From: Neptunitalea chrysea | Lineage (GTDB): Bacteria > Bacteroidota > Bacteroidia > Flavobacteriales > Flavobacteriaceae | Length of the DNA: 64,000 nucleotides | Reading direction: 5' to 3' | Assembly: GCF_027924145.1 (NCBI RefSeq) | Contig: NZ_BRVP01000001.1 | Location: 186,001 to 250,000, forward strand | Part shown: one piece after another, positions 44,232 through 54,060 of the stretch | Numbering within the stretch: position 1 is the first letter of the stretch | How the letters are laid out: the number at the start of each line of letters is the position of its first letter | Position numbers and translations under genes: made by a program | The notes under the pieces: model-generated | Seen by the model: only the letters and a program-made list of their open reading frames with translations | The model's database searches: none | What the model was told of the DNA's origin: nothing

Positions 44232-45098
44232 TTAGGAGTTCTTCTTGTATTGTGAAGGTGAATGTCCTGTACATTTTTTAAAAAATGCACTAAAATGAGA
44301 GGGTTCGTTAAAGCCTAGTTCGTAGGCTATTTCTTTTGTAGTAAGATCAGAGAAATAGAGCATTCGCTTAGCTGCAATGTCTAAACGTTTCTGTATGTAT
44401 TGCTTGGCAGTTTTACCTATCAGTGATTTGATAGTTCTATTAAGGTGATCAGGTGTAATATTGAGAGCTTCTGCATAGGTAGAGGTAGAGTGCCATTGTT
44501 TGTAGTATTGTTCTACCAAGTTTTTAAATTCCTTTAATATGGTATTGCTTGATTCTACTTTCTGTAAATTCTTTTCTTGTACGGTACATAGGTTGGTGCA
44601 AGAGATTAAAAATAATTTTAAATAAGCACCAATAGATTGTTCTTTTAGAGGAATGTCTGACTCATATAATAGAATCATTTCTTCTGCAAAGCCAACTAGT
44701 TTTGTTAATTGTTCTTCTGAAAGATGTAAAGGAGGACTTTCTCCATAATCGTAAAATAAATTAAGGTCATCTATAAAGCTTAAAGGAATGTTGTTTTGTA
44801 TAAGAAAATTAGCAGAGAAAACCATCGAGAAACCATGGGTTGCAATCTCTTCTTTAATTTGGTGTACTTGTCCCTGACTAAGAAAGAATATCTGATTATC
44901 GTGTATCTTAAACTCTTTAAAATCTATGGTGTGCGTACCCCTTCCTTTTTTTATAAGCAGTACAGTATAGAAATCATGTCTGTGCGGAGTATCTGGTTTT
45001 CCTTTATGTTTCTCGTAAATTGATTCTGTTCTGGAGATGCCAAAACTTAATGACGGATTGTTACGATTAACATTATTATAGGTTTTTATAATTTCCAT
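44232..45098 (-). CDS. AraC-family transcriptional regulator
   Basis: The 288-residue protein has an N-terminal cupin sensor (HRHDFYTVLLIKKGRGTHTID, about 35-100) and a C-terminal double helix-turn-helix DNA-binding domain (about 190-285; TSTYAEALNITPDHLNRTIKSLIGKTAKQYIQ and LTTKEIAYELGFNEPSHFSAFFKKCTGHSPSQYK). It lies immediately upstream of pirin and yceI on the same strand with a gap of about 90 bases. It probably controls them, though its ligand cannot be read. Confidence 0.9.
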   Translation of the reverse strand: MEIIKTYNNVNRNNPSLSFGISRTESIYEKHKGKPDTPHRHDFYTVLLIKKGRGTHTIDFKEFKIHDNQIFFLSQGQVHQIKEEIATHGFSMVFSANFLIQNNIPLSFIDDLNLFYDYGESPPLHLSEEQLTKLVGFAEEMILLYESDIPLKEQSIGAYLKLFLISCTNLCTVQEKNLQKVESSNTILKEFKNLVEQYYKQWHSTSTYAEALNITPDHLNRTIKSLIGKTAKQYIQKRLDIAAKRMLYFSDLTTKEIAYELGFNEPSHFSAFFKKCTGHSPSQYKKNS

Positions 45099-45564
45099 AA
45101 TTAAGTATAAAGATAATTAATCTTTGCTTACAGAGGTTGTTTCTTTTTTATATCCTATATCAATCACTATGTTTTGGTAAAAACAGCATAAGAAGCTTTT
45201 AGCACATGAGTTAGCTTAAAATTTTGTGAGTTCTGTTCCAAAATACCATAATTAACCCTGTTACTAAGGTTTAAATGTGTAATTAAGATAAAATACCTTT
45301 CTAATAAAGAGGAAAGAGGTTAAAAAATGTTCTTTAGCGACGTCTTTACCAAAAAGAACCCTATATATTATATGAATAAGGTAGCTATAGGGGTGCTTAT
45401 TTTTTAATGAAATTCATAAGATTTTTGTTTTATATCAAGGTATTAAAGGCTAAGAATAGTTGGGTGTATTAAGAAATGATAAGGTTGTTTGGTAAAAAGT
45501 TTAAGATTCTTGTAGCAGATGTTGGGGTAGGTCGTCTTAAGGGTATAATCAAAAATATACTCTT
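45099..45564. other. 466-base intergenic region
   Basis: This is one of the longest gaps in the window, between the AraC regulator (minus) and a lipoprotein (plus). I see no convincing gene. Near 45374-45405 AATAAG and CTTATT can pair across about 15 bases followed by Ts, which could be a weak terminator of an unseen small RNA. The 27 bases before the lipoprotein ATG hold an imperfect palindrome (AGGGTATA...TATACTCT). Confidence 0.4.
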
Positions 45565-46029
45565 ATGAAAAAAGTACTTTTACTAATGGTTAGTTTGTTT
45601 GTTCTGGTGGCATGTGGTACCAAAACTCCGTACCAAACATTTAGAAATGAGAATAAAGAAGCTATTGATTTTTCGCTTAATGTTTCTTCTTTTATTGGCG
45701 ATTCTATTGTAGAAAAGGCATATGTGAATGATTTGAAAAGAGTGGTTTCAGGAATTAGAAAATACCGTGTTGTAGTAGCTAAATCTAATACAAGCGAATT
45801 AAATATAAGATTTAAGAAGTTGGTGAATTCAAAAACCTACGAGCAATTAGCTGGTTTTAGTAATAACGGCGGTAGTGTAGAATTGTATTTTTATAAAAAA
45901 GGCGGAAAAATAAAGGAGGCCGTTTGCAAAATAAAAAACAATGATAATTTTGTAGTACTTAGTGCAGAGGGAAATCTAAAAATTAAAGATTTAGGGAAGT
46001 TGGTAGAAGAGATAATAAGTGCCAATTAG
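45565..46029 (+). CDS. Small lipoprotein, DUF4252-like
   Basis: The 154-residue protein has a lipoprotein signal (MKKVLLLMVSLFVLVACGT, Cys at 17). The mature part (EAIDFSLNVSSFIGD, VVSGIRKYRVVVA, ELNIRFKKLVNSKTYEQL, SVELYFYKKGGKIKEAVCKI, FVVLSAEGNLKI) resembles the DUF4252 proteins that occur in Flavobacteria. The function is not known. Its end overlaps the end of engB on the other strand by 4 bases. Confidence 0.65.
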   Translation: MKKVLLLMVSLFVLVACGTKTPYQTFRNENKEAIDFSLNVSSFIGDSIVEKAYVNDLKRVVSGIRKYRVVVAKSNTSELNIRFKKLVNSKTYEQLAGFSNNGGSVELYFYKKGGKIKEAVCKIKNNDNFVVLSAEGNLKIKDLGKLVEEIISAN

Positions 46030-46640
46030 GTATTACCATTTTTAAGCATTTGGTTTAGTTGTCCTATATATTTCAAAACTTCTTCTTTGCCATAATTAGA
46101 AGAAGAAGAAGTTACCAGATAGTGCGGTGCTTCTTCCCAAACATCTTGTTTTAACGTTTCAAGATATTGGTTAATGTTGCGTTCAAGCGCATTGGGTTTT
46201 AGTTTGTCTGCCTTGGTGAATATAATAGAAAAAGGAATCTGGTTTTCGCCTAACCATTGCATAAATTCCATATCAATTTTTTGAGGTTCGTGGCGGCAGT
46301 CTACTAGTACAAAAGCAGAAACAAGCTGCATGCGTTTTTCAAAGTAATTGGTAATAAATTTTTGGAAAACCTTCTTGGTGCTTTTAGATACTCTTGCATA
46401 CCCGTATCCAGGTAAATCTACTAAGAACCACGAATCATTTATTTTAAAATGGTTTATAAGTTGCGTTTTCCCAGGTCTTCCAGAGATTTTTGCTAAGCTT
46501 TTTCTAGAGGTTAGCATGTTTATTAAAGACGACTTTCCTACGTTAGAACGCCCAATAAAGGCATACTCTGGTATAGGCTCGTTTGGACACTTAGAAACGT
46601 CTGTATTACTAATAATAAATTCTGCTTTTTTTACCTTCAT
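46026..46640 (-). CDS. engB: Ribosome biogenesis GTP-binding protein EngB/YsxC
   Basis: EngB is an essential GTPase for maturation of the 50S subunit. The 204-residue protein has G1 (AFIGRSNVGKSSLINML), G2 region (KISGRPGKTQLINHF), G3 (FLVDLPGYGYARV), G4 (FTKADKL) and G5 (VTSSSS), with the family length. It is 2 bases downstream of the alpha/beta hydrolase gene and so in one operon with it. Confidence 0.95.
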   Translation of the reverse strand: MKVKKAEFIISNTDVSKCPNEPIPEYAFIGRSNVGKSSLINMLTSRKSLAKISGRPGKTQLINHFKINDSWFLVDLPGYGYARVSKSTKKVFQKFITNYFEKRMQLVSAFVLVDCRHEPQKIDMEFMQWLGENQIPFSIIFTKADKLKPNALERNINQYLETLKQDVWEEAPHYLVTSSSSNYGKEEVLKYIGQLNQMLKNGNT

Positions 46641-46642
46641 AA

Positions 46643-47428
46643 TTAAAAACCTCTTTTAGTAAGCCAGTGATCCAAAATTTCATTAAAAGTGATAGGGTGT
46701 TCCATCATAGGAGCATGTCCACATTTGTCAATCCAGAAAAGGTCAGAGTCTGGTAATAATTCATGAAATTCTTCAGCTACGTTAGGAGGTGTTACAGAAT
46801 CGTTTTTACCCCAAATAATACACGTAGGGGTATGCATATTTGGTAAGTCATTTGCCATATTATGTCTAATAGCACTTTTGGCAATGGCTAATGTTTTAAT
46901 AAGTTTTGATCGGTCGTTTACGGTTTCAAAAACTTCATCTACAATTTCCTTAGTGGCAACTTTAGGGTCGTAGAAAACGTCTTCACTCTTCTGTTTAATA
47001 AACTCGTAATCTCCTCTTTTAGGATAACCATCTCCCATGGCACTTTCGTAAAGTCCTGAGCTTCCTGTTATTACCAGTGATTTTACTTTTTCAGGGAACA
47101 ACTTGGTGTGTAATAAACCAATGTGTCCGCCAAGTGAGTTTCCAAGCAAAATTACATTGTCTAGTTCTTTATGTTCAATGAATTGCTCTAAAAACTTAGC
47201 TAAGTTTTTAACAGTAGTTTTTAGTAAAGGCATAGAGTATATAGGCAACTCGGGGATGAGTACCTTGTAACCTTTTTTTGAGAAAAAATGAGTAACTCCC
47301 TCAAAATTACTTAATCCTCCCATTAATCCGTGTAGAATAATAATGGGTTGTCCTTCTCCTGTCTCAAGGTAACTAAACTTACCTTCTTTTTTTACGTTTT
47401 TAAGCATCAACGATGTTAATTTTTCCAA
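46643..47428 (-). CDS. Alpha/beta hydrolase
   Basis: The 261-residue protein has the alpha/beta hydrolase fold: the oxyanion motif IILHGLMGGLSNF, the nucleophile elbow GNSLGGHIGLL (Ser), the acid in CIIWGKNDSVTPP and the catalytic His in DKCGHAPMMEHP. The substrate is not evident. It directly precedes engB and is divergent from the dcw cluster. It has no signal peptide, so it is cytoplasmic. Confidence 0.88.
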   Translation of the reverse strand: MEKLTSLMLKNVKKEGKFSYLETGEGQPIIILHGLMGGLSNFEGVTHFFSKKGYKVLIPELPIYSMPLLKTTVKNLAKFLEQFIEHKELDNVILLGNSLGGHIGLLHTKLFPEKVKSLVITGSSGLYESAMGDGYPKRGDYEFIKQKSEDVFYDPKVATKEIVDEVFETVNDRSKLIKTLAIAKSAIRHNMANDLPNMHTPTCIIWGKNDSVTPPNVAEEFHELLPDSDLFWIDKCGHAPMMEHPITFNEILDHWLTKRGF

Positions 47429-47597
47429 AAAACAAATATAAGTATTTAACTAAGATTCAAACCTAAAAAACCAGAAACCTTTAGTAGAAGGTAGAATTTG
47501 CTATATCTCGAGAGTCTTTGTCTTGTGGAGGAGCTAACTAATTGAAAAACTAAATGTTATCTATAAAAAGTTAAAAACTCTAAAATTTATTAACAAT

Positions 47598-47623
47598 GTG
47601 GTAGTATGTGGTAAAAAGTGGTA
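47598..47623 (+). promoter_or_regulatory. Probable MraZ operator: three GTGGTA repeats with a 10-base period
   Basis: GTGGTA occurs at 47598, 47608 and 47618, exactly one helical turn apart, directly before the mraZ promoter box. MraZ proteins are known to bind direct repeats with a GTGG core upstream of their own operon (TGGGN in E. coli, AAAGTG-type in Mollicutes). The match supports autoregulation of the whole dcw run. Confidence 0.75.
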
Positions 47624-47633
47624 AAATATTCCA

Positions 47634-47641
47634 TATATTTG
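47634..47641 (+). promoter_or_regulatory. Candidate -7 box of the dcw operon (TATATTTG)
   Basis: The octamer matches TAnnTTTG, 28 bases before the mraZ GTG. The region where the -33 element would lie is occupied by the GTGGTA repeats, so a bound MraZ would block the promoter. Confidence 0.6.
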
Positions 47642-47668
47642 AAAAACTAACAGTTTAGTGGAGAATTT

Positions 47669-48130
47669 GTGACAAATTTCATCGGAACATATGAGTGTAA
47701 GGCAGATACGAAAGGAAGAGTGATGCTTCCTGTGGCGTTAAAGTCACAGCTTGCCCCTATGTTAGCGAATGGATTTGTGGTAAAACGTGCAGTTTTTCAA
47801 AGTTGCCTTGAGTTGTATCCGATGGAAGAATGGAATGCAATGATGCAAAAAATAGGGAAACTAAACAGGTTTAATAAAAAGAATAATGATTTTATCAGAA
47901 GGTTTACTGCGGGAGTGAAAATGGTTGAGGTAGATGCTACGGGTAGGTTTTTGATACCGAAAGATCTTGTGAATTTTGCAGGGATTAGTAAAGAGATTGT
48001 GCTGTCTTCTGCAATAAATATTATTGAGATCTGGGATAAAAATAAGTATGAACAGGTAATTGATGATGCGACAGATGATTTTGCAGATTTGGCCGAAGAA
48101 GTGATGGGAGGAGATGATGATGGAATATGA
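47669..48130 (+). CDS. mraZ: Transcriptional regulator MraZ
   Basis: MraZ is a DNA-binding protein that controls the division and cell wall cluster. The 153-residue protein has two SpoVT-AbrB-type domains: GTYECKADTKGRVMLPVALKSQL at the N terminus and VEVDATGRFLIPKDLVNFAGI near residue 90. It uses GTG 47669. It is the first gene of the dcw cluster, overlaps rsmH by 17 bases, and has the probable operator just upstream. Confidence 0.95.
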   Translation: MTNFIGTYECKADTKGRVMLPVALKSQLAPMLANGFVVKRAVFQSCLELYPMEEWNAMMQKIGKLNRFNKKNNDFIRRFTAGVKMVEVDATGRFLIPKDLVNFAGISKEIVLSSAINIIEIWDKNKYEQVIDDATDDFADLAEEVMGGDDDGI

Positions 48131-49022
48131 ATATCATAACCCGGTACTGTTGAAAGAGACAGTAGATGGACTTAATATTAAGGAAGATGGAGTTTACGTA
48201 GATGTGACCTTTGGTGGAGGTGGGCATTCTAGGGAAATATTAAAACGATTGGGGCCTGGTGGTAAATTGTTTGGTTTTGATCAGGATGCGGATGCTTTGG
48301 ATAATGTGCCAGATGATGAACGTTTTGTGTTGATAAGTGAGAATTTCAGGTTTGTAAAGCGTTTTTTGAGGTTTCATGGTGTTAAGAAGGTAGATGGTGT
48401 GTTGGGAGATTTTGGTGTTTCGTCACATCAGTTTGATGTTCCTGAGCGTGGGTTTTCTACCCGATTTGATGCAGAGTTGGATATGCGAATGAATCAGCAA
48501 AGTGAAGTTTCTGCTTACTCAGTGGTAAATGAATATGAAGAAGCTGATTTAAGAATGATGTTCTCTATGTATGGAGAATTAAGGAACGCGGGAGCTATTG
48601 CCAGAGCGATTGTTGGAGCGAGAAAGGATGAAGAGATAAAAACAGGGGAAGATTTAAAAAAGGTTGTTTCTAAATTTTTGCCAAGGTTTAAAGAGAATAA
48701 AGTGTTGGCTCAAATATATCAGGCAATACGTATAGAAGTAAATGAAGAGGTAGAGGTGCTGAAAGAGTTTTTGTTACAGATGCCTGAGGTTTTAAATGAA
48801 GGAGGAAGGTTGAGTTTAATAAGTTATCACTCTTTAGAGGATAGATTAGTGAAAAGATTTATTAGAGATGGGAAGTTTCAGGGGCAGGCAGAGAAAGATT
48901 TCTATGGAAATATAGATGTGCCTTTTAAAAAGGTAGGTGGATTGATAGTGCCGACTGAAGAAGAGATAGCTTTAAATAATAGAGCGCGAAGCGCCAAATT
49001 AAGGGTAGCTGAGAGAATATGA
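48114..49022 (+). CDS. rsmH: 16S rRNA (cytosine1402-N4)-methyltransferase
   Basis: RsmH methylates C1402 in the decoding region of 16S rRNA. The 302-residue protein has the SAM motif VDVTFGGGGHSREIL, GVLGDFGVSSHQFDVPERGFS, AIRIEVNEEVEVL and ISYHSLEDRLVKRF. Three consecutive ATG codons (48114, 48117, 48120) are possible starts; the translation here uses the first. It overlaps mraZ and ftsL. Confidence 0.96.
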   Translation: MMMEYEYHNPVLLKETVDGLNIKEDGVYVDVTFGGGGHSREILKRLGPGGKLFGFDQDADALDNVPDDERFVLISENFRFVKRFLRFHGVKKVDGVLGDFGVSSHQFDVPERGFSTRFDAELDMRMNQQSEVSAYSVVNEYEEADLRMMFSMYGELRNAGAIARAIVGARKDEEIKTGEDLKKVVSKFLPRFKENKVLAQIYQAIRIEVNEEVEVLKEFLLQMPEVLNEGGRLSLISYHSLEDRLVKRFIRDGKFQGQAEKDFYGNIDVPFKKVGGLIVPTEEEIALNNRARSAKLRVAERI

Positions 49023-49336
49023 AAAACGGATTGTTAGACATATTGAGAGGGAGCTTTCTTGTGAGTGAAGAGGCTGGTGCTATTAAAAGATGGCGGTTTT
49101 TTCTGTTTATGTCGCTGTTGGCAATTATAATGATTAGTAGTTCGCATAGTGCAGACCAAAAAGCACATTTGATAGCAGAATTAAATGAAGATGTGCAGGA
49201 GTTAAGGAGCGAGTTTGTAGATACAAGATCAAAACTTCAGAAATTAAAACTGGAGTCAAAAATAAAAGAAGAGGTTGGTAAGATGGGGTTAAGACCTTCT
49301 AAGAATCCTCCTAAAAAAATTAAAGTAACGAATTAG
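49019..49336 (+). CDS. ftsL: FtsL-like cell division protein
   Basis: The 105-residue protein has a basic cytoplasmic N terminus, one membrane segment (about 27-44; FFLFMSLLAIIMISS) and a coiled coil of charged residues after it (about 50-90; LIAELNEDVQELRSEF, SKLQKLKLESKI). This is the FtsL topology, though sequence conservation is low. Its place between rsmH and ftsI, overlapping rsmH by 4 bases, supports the call. FtsL links FtsB and FtsQ and activates the septal synthase. Confidence 0.85.
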   Translation: MKNGLLDILRGSFLVSEEAGAIKRWRFFLFMSLLAIIMISSSHSADQKAHLIAELNEDVQELRSEFVDTRSKLQKLKLESKIKEEVGKMGLRPSKNPPKKIKVTN

Positions 49337-49346
49337 AAACCTAATA

Positions 49347-51359
49347 ATGGCAATAACAGAAAAGAAAATATTACTGAGATTGTATATAGTAGCAGGATGT
49401 ATGTTCTTGTTTGCTATTGCTGTTTTTGTAAAGCTTGTTTCCATTCAGTTAGGAGGAGAAGAGTATAGACTTGCAGCACGTGAAGATAATATGAAGAGTG
49501 TGGAGGTACCTGCAAATAAAGGAAACCTATATTCAGATGATGGGAGTTTGTTAGCTACTTCTGTAACGCGTTACGATATACATTTCGATGCAGTAACTGC
49601 ATCTGATGAGAATTTTAAAAAATATATTAAGCCTTTATGTGATTCGCTGGGAGTTTTTCTTGGTAAAAGTAGTGCGGGGTTAAAATCAAGATTAGAGCGT
49701 GCCAGAAAAAATAAAAGTAGATACTATCTAATAGCTAAAAATCTTGGTTATGGTGATTATATGAAGCTAAAAAAGTTTCCGTTGTTTAGTCTTGGTGCGT
49801 ATAGAGGTGGGATTATTGTAAATAGAAGAACGGTAAGGGAGTATCCTTTAGGTTCTATGGCTAAACGTAGTATTGGGTATTACCGTGTAACTAGAGATGG
49901 AGATGTGAAGCCTGTAGGGTTGGAGCTTGCTTGTGAACCTTATTTAAATGGGGTAGATGGTAGGAGTTGGAGGCAGCGTATTGCAAAGAATTTATGGAAA
50001 CCAATTAATAGTGCCGATGAAATAGAGCCTAAGGATGGGTATGATGTGGTTTCTACTATAGATATTAATATTCAGGATATTGCTCACTATGCTTTGTTAG
50101 AGCAATTAGAGAAATACAAGGCAGATCATGGGAGTGTTGTGGTAATGGAAGTTGCTACAGGAGAAATAAAAGCCATTGTGAATTTAGGTAGAGATACTAG
50201 TGGCGATTATTATGAACGTTTTAACTACGCTGTAGGTGAGGCGCATGAGCCGGGTTCTACTTTTAAATTAATGGCGGTGGCGGCTGCTTTAGAAGAAAAA
50301 GTTGTAGATACCAGTTATATGGTAGATACAGAAAAAGGAGTGATAAAATATTACGGTAAGTCGGTACGCGATTCTCATAGAGGTGGTTATGGTATTATAT
50401 CGTTAGCGGAAGCTTTTCAAGTTTCTTCTAATACGGGTATCGTAAAAACAATTCATGAGAGTTTTAAAGATAATCCAAAGCGATTTACAGATAGGCTAGA
50501 TGCCATGAATGTGGCTCAGAAGTTAGACTTAAAATCAGATGGTATAACGGGTGAAGGAACGCCTCATATGCCGCATCCTAGTGATAAATCATGGAATGGG
50601 ATTTCTATGGAGTGGATGGCGTTTGGTTATGGGGTTGCATTAACGCCATTGCAAACGTTAACCTTTTATAATGCGATTGCAAATAATGGTGAGATGGTAA
50701 AGCCTCGTTTGATAAAAGAGGTTAGAGAATGGGATCAAATCGTAAACAAATTTGATAAAGAAGTTATTAATCCTAAGATATGCTCTAAGGAAACCATAAA
50801 TAAGCTAAAACAGTTATTAAAAGATGTAGTTGAAAAGGAACATGGTACCGGACACAGTTTGTATTCGCCTAACTTTTCTATGGCTGGTAAAACAGGTACT
50901 TGTCAAAAGGACTATGCGCATACAGATAAGAGTAAACTAAACTATATATCCTCTTTTTCCGGATTTTTTCCAGCAGAAAACCCTAAGTATTCATGTATTG
51001 TTGTAATTCATGAACCAGACAAAAGTGTTGGGTATTATGGAGCGGATGTTTCGGGACCTGTGTTTAAAAAAGTGGCTCAAAAAATATATACAAGCTCTCC
51101 TTTAATAGATACTGTTAAAGAGATGGATGAAGCAGATAAAAAGGTGTTGGCTAGTTATGATGGGTTTTATGAGAAATCAAATAAAGCCTTTAAAAAGGTT
51201 CCTAATGTAAAAGGGATGCCTGGTATGGATGCTATTGCAATACTTGAAAACTTAGGTTTAAAGGTAGAGGTGAGAGGAGCTGGAGATGTAAAAGAGCAGT
51301 CCATTAAGGCAGGTGAAGCTATTAATAGTAATAAGAAAATAGTATTAACGCTATCATGA
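49347..51359 (+). CDS. ftsI: Division-specific penicillin-binding protein (PBP3) with a PASTA domain
   Basis: FtsI is the septal peptidoglycan transpeptidase. The 670-residue protein has an N-terminal membrane anchor (about 10-30), a pedestal domain (ANKGNLYSDDGSLLATSVTRYDI) and a transpeptidase domain with SxxK in EPGSTFKLMAV, SxN in SSNTG and KTG in AGKTGTCQ. The C-terminal 60 residues (VPNVKGMPGMDAIAILENLGLKV) form one PASTA domain, as in other Bacteroidetes enzymes. It overlaps murE by 4 bases. Confidence 0.95.
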   Translation: MAITEKKILLRLYIVAGCMFLFAIAVFVKLVSIQLGGEEYRLAAREDNMKSVEVPANKGNLYSDDGSLLATSVTRYDIHFDAVTASDENFKKYIKPLCDSLGVFLGKSSAGLKSRLERARKNKSRYYLIAKNLGYGDYMKLKKFPLFSLGAYRGGIIVNRRTVREYPLGSMAKRSIGYYRVTRDGDVKPVGLELACEPYLNGVDGRSWRQRIAKNLWKPINSADEIEPKDGYDVVSTIDINIQDIAHYALLEQLEKYKADHGSVVVMEVATGEIKAIVNLGRDTSGDYYERFNYAVGEAHEPGSTFKLMAVAAALEEKVVDTSYMVDTEKGVIKYYGKSVRDSHRGGYGIISLAEAFQVSSNTGIVKTIHESFKDNPKRFTDRLDAMNVAQKLDLKSDGITGEGTPHMPHPSDKSWNGISMEWMAFGYGVALTPLQTLTFYNAIANNGEMVKPRLIKEVREWDQIVNKFDKEVINPKICSKETINKLKQLLKDVVEKEHGTGHSLYSPNFSMAGKTGTCQKDYAHTDKSKLNYISSFSGFFPAENPKYSCIVVIHEPDKSVGYYGADVSGPVFKKVAQKIYTSSPLIDTVKEMDEADKKVLASYDGFYEKSNKAFKKVPNVKGMPGMDAIAILENLGLKVEVRGAGDVKEQSIKAGEAINSNKKIVLTLS

Positions 51360-52819
51360 TATTGTTAAAAGACATATTGTACAAAGTTGGTATAGAAGCG
51401 GTTTTAGGAACTACTGCTGTAGCTGTGAATGCAATTCATTTTGACTCGAGACAAGTAGTTTTGAATGCTATTTTTGTGGCAATTAGAGGAACGGTGGTAG
51501 ATGGTCATGAGTATATATATAAAGCAGTAGATAATGGTGCGGTTGCTATTATTTGTGAAGAGCTTCCAGAGATAATGGTAAACGGAGTTACGTATGTTCA
51601 GGTGGCTGACTCGCATAGCGCTTTAGCACATATGGCGGCTAATTATTATGAGAATCCTTCAGCTAATTTAAAATTAGTAGGGGTAACAGGAACCAACGGA
51701 AAAACGACTATAGCAACCTTGTTGTATCAAATGTTTGAAAAGGCAGGGTATAAAGTTGGGTTATTGTCAACTGTAAATATAATGGTGGCCAATAAGGAGT
51801 TTAAAGCTACGCATACAACCCCAGATTCATTAACTATAAACAAGTATTTAAAGTTAATGAACGATGAAGGGGTAGAGTATTGCTTTATGGAGGTTAGTTC
51901 TCATGGGATTGACCAGAAGCGAACTGAAGGACTTGTGTTTGCCGGAGGAATTTTCACCAACTTAACACATGATCATTTAGATTATCACAAAACATTTGCT
52001 GCCTATAGAGATGTGAAAAAATCATTCTTCGACCATTTGCCAAAAGATGCATTTGCCTTGGTAAATACCGATGATAAAAATGGTGTGGTGATGCTTCAAA
52101 ATACCAAAGCAATAAAAAAAACATACGCATTAAAAACATACGCAGACTATACGGCTAAAATTCTGGAAAATCAGTTTTCAGGATTGCTATTAAAAGTGGA
52201 CGACCAAGAAGTTTGGACACGTTTAATAGGAGATTTTAATGCTTATAATCTATTGGCAATATACGCTACAGCTGATTTATTAGGGTTAGAAAAAATGGAA
52301 TCATTGCGCTTATTAAGTCAGTTAGAAAGTGTAAGTGGGCGTTTTCAGTACTTGGTTTCTGATACAAAAATTACTGCGGTAGTAGACTATGCACATACTC
52401 CTGATGCTTTAAAAAATGTATTGGAAACAATTAATAATATCCGTACTAAAAACGAAAGTTTGATTACAGTAGTAGGGTGTGGTGGTGATAGAGATGCAGC
52501 AAAACGACCTGTGATGGCAGCAATTGCGGCAGATAAAAGTGATAAGGTAATTTTTACTTCTGACAACCCTAGAAGTGAGGATCCGCAACAGATTATTGAG
52601 CAGATGGAAGCGGGTGTTGATGGAGTGAGCTTTAAAAAGACACTCTCTATTTTAGATAGAAAACAAGCTATAAAAACAGCATGCCAAATGGCGGCGGCTA
52701 ACGATATTATTTTAATTGCTGGAAAAGGACACGAGACCTATCAGGAAATTAAAGGTGTGAGAACCGAATTTGACGATTATAAAGTAGTTGAGGAATTATT
52801 AAAGAAACTGGAAAAGTAA
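51356..52819 (+). CDS. murE: UDP-N-acetylmuramoyl-tripeptide synthetase (meso-diaminopimelate adding)
   Basis: MurE adds the third residue of the peptide stem. The 487-residue protein has the ATP-binding [15 protein letters not shown], the carbamylated-lysine region and the C-terminal [12 protein letters not shown] is the motif that recognises meso-diaminopimelate, so this organism likely has DAP-type peptidoglycan. It overlaps the ftsI stop by 4 bases, and mraY follows after 7. murF, the next enzyme in the pathway, is missing from this run. Confidence 0.95.
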   Translation: MILLKDILYKVGIEAVLGTTAVAVNAIHFDSRQVVLNAIFVAIRGTVVDGHEYIYKAVDNGAVAIICEELPEIMVNGVTYVQVADSHSALAHMAANYYENPSANLKLVGVTGTNGKTTIATLLYQMFEKAGYKVGLLSTVNIMVANKEFKATHTTPDSLTINKYLKLMNDEGVEYCFMEVSSHGIDQKRTEGLVFAGGIFTNLTHDHLDYHKTFAAYRDVKKSFFDHLPKDAFALVNTDDKNGVVMLQNTKAIKKTYALKTYADYTAKILENQFSGLLLKVDDQEVWTRLIGDFNAYNLLAIYATADLLGLEKMESLRLLSQLESVSGRFQYLVSDTKITAVVDYAHTPDALKNVLETINNIRTKNESLITVVGCGGDRDAAKRPVMAAIAADKSDKVIFTSDNPRSEDPQQIIEQMEAGVDGVSFKKTLSILDRKQAIKTACQMAAANDIILIAGKGHETYQEIKGVRTEFDDYKVVEELLKKLEK

Positions 52820-52826
52820 TACTCTT

Positions 52827-54059
52827 ATGTTATATTATCTTTTTGAATATTTAGACAAACATTACAATTTTATTGGAGCTGGAGTTTTTCAGTACATTTC
52901 CTTTAGAGCTGCTATGGCTATTATTTTCTCGTTGTTGCTTTCTACCATTTATGGGAAGCGTGTAATTGTGTTTCTAAGAAAACAGCAGATTGGTGAAACC
53001 GTTAGAGATTTAGGGTTGCAAGGGCAATCTCAAAAAGCAGGTACACCAACCATGGGAGGGCTTATTATTATAGGTGCTACCTTAATTCCGGTATTGTTGT
53101 TTGCAAGACTCGATAATATTTATACCGTATTATTAATTGCTACTACAATTTGGATGGGTATTATTGGCTTTGTCGATGATTATATTAAAGTGTTTAAAAA
53201 AGACAAAGAAGGACTTAAAGGTAAGTTTAAAGTAGTTGGGCAGATTGGTATTGGTATTATTGTAGGAGTTACTTTGTACTTACATCCTGGTGTAACAGTA
53301 AAAGAAAAAATAAAAGATGTTGCCGTTGTTGATACCGCAACAGTAAATAATGATGTACCAAAATTCAGTCTAGAAGAAAAGTCAACCAAAACAACGGTTC
53401 CATTTCTAAAAAATAACGAGTTTGATTATGCTTCTATTTTAACTTGGATAAGTAATGATTTAGGAAAGTATGCTTGGTTAATCTTTATCCCAGTAGTTAT
53501 TTTTATTGTAACCGCCGTGTCTAACGGAGCAAACTTAACAGACGGTATAGATGGATTAGCAGCTGGTACTTCGGCTATTATGGTGGTAACCCTAGGTGTT
53601 TTTGCTTGGGTTTCTGGTAACATCATTTTCTCAGATTATTTGAACATTATGTATATCCCTAATGCTGGTGAGATTACTGTATTTATTGCAGCTTTTGCCG
53701 GTGGTTTGGTAGGGTTCTTATGGTACAATACATATCCGGCTCAGGTTTTTATGGGCGATACAGGGAGTTTAACTATTGGAGGTATTATAGCGGTAATAGC
53801 AATTGCTATCCGTAAAGAATTATTAATCCCTGTACTGTGCGCTATCTTTTTTGCAGAGAATTTATCGGTGATGATACAGGTGAGTTATTTTAAATATACC
53901 AAGAAGAAATTTGGTGAAGGAAAAAGGGTGTTTTTAATGGCACCATTACATCACCATTATCAGAAGAAGGGCTACCATGAGAGTAAGATTGTAACGCGTT
54001 TCTGGATTATAGGAATTTTAATGGCAGTGTTAACATTTGTAACGCTGAAATTAAGATAA
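52827..54059 (+). CDS. mraY: Phospho-N-acetylmuramoyl-pentapeptide-transferase
   Basis: MraY transfers phospho-MurNAc-pentapeptide to undecaprenyl phosphate, making lipid I. The 410-residue membrane protein has about ten membrane segments and the motifs [43 protein letters not shown] and [11 protein letters not shown]. Around residues 150-200 there is an extra charged loop ([12 protein letters not shown]...KSTKTTVPF) absent from E. coli but usual in Bacteroidetes as I recall. murD follows after one base. Confidence 0.96.
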   Translation: MLYYLFEYLDKHYNFIGAGVFQYISFRAAMAIIFSLLLSTIYGKRVIVFLRKQQIGETVRDLGLQGQSQKAGTPTMGGLIIIGATLIPVLLFARLDNIYTVLLIATTIWMGIIGFVDDYIKVFKKDKEGLKGKFKVVGQIGIGIIVGVTLYLHPGVTVKEKIKDVAVVDTATVNNDVPKFSLEEKSTKTTVPFLKNNEFDYASILTWISNDLGKYAWLIFIPVVIFIVTAVSNGANLTDGIDGLAAGTSAIMVVTLGVFAWVSGNIIFSDYLNIMYIPNAGEITVFIAAFAGGLVGFLWYNTYPAQVFMGDTGSLTIGGIIAVIAIAIRKELLIPVLCAIFFAENLSVMIQVSYFKYTKKKFGEGKRVFLMAPLHHHYQKKGYHESKIVTRFWIIGILMAVLTFVTLKLR

Positions 54060-54060
54060 G

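Noticed and set aside
47429-47590. Additional gene between the alpha/beta hydrolase and mraZ
   Set aside because: No open frame of useful length or known motif is present; the stretch is upstream sequence of divergent genes.
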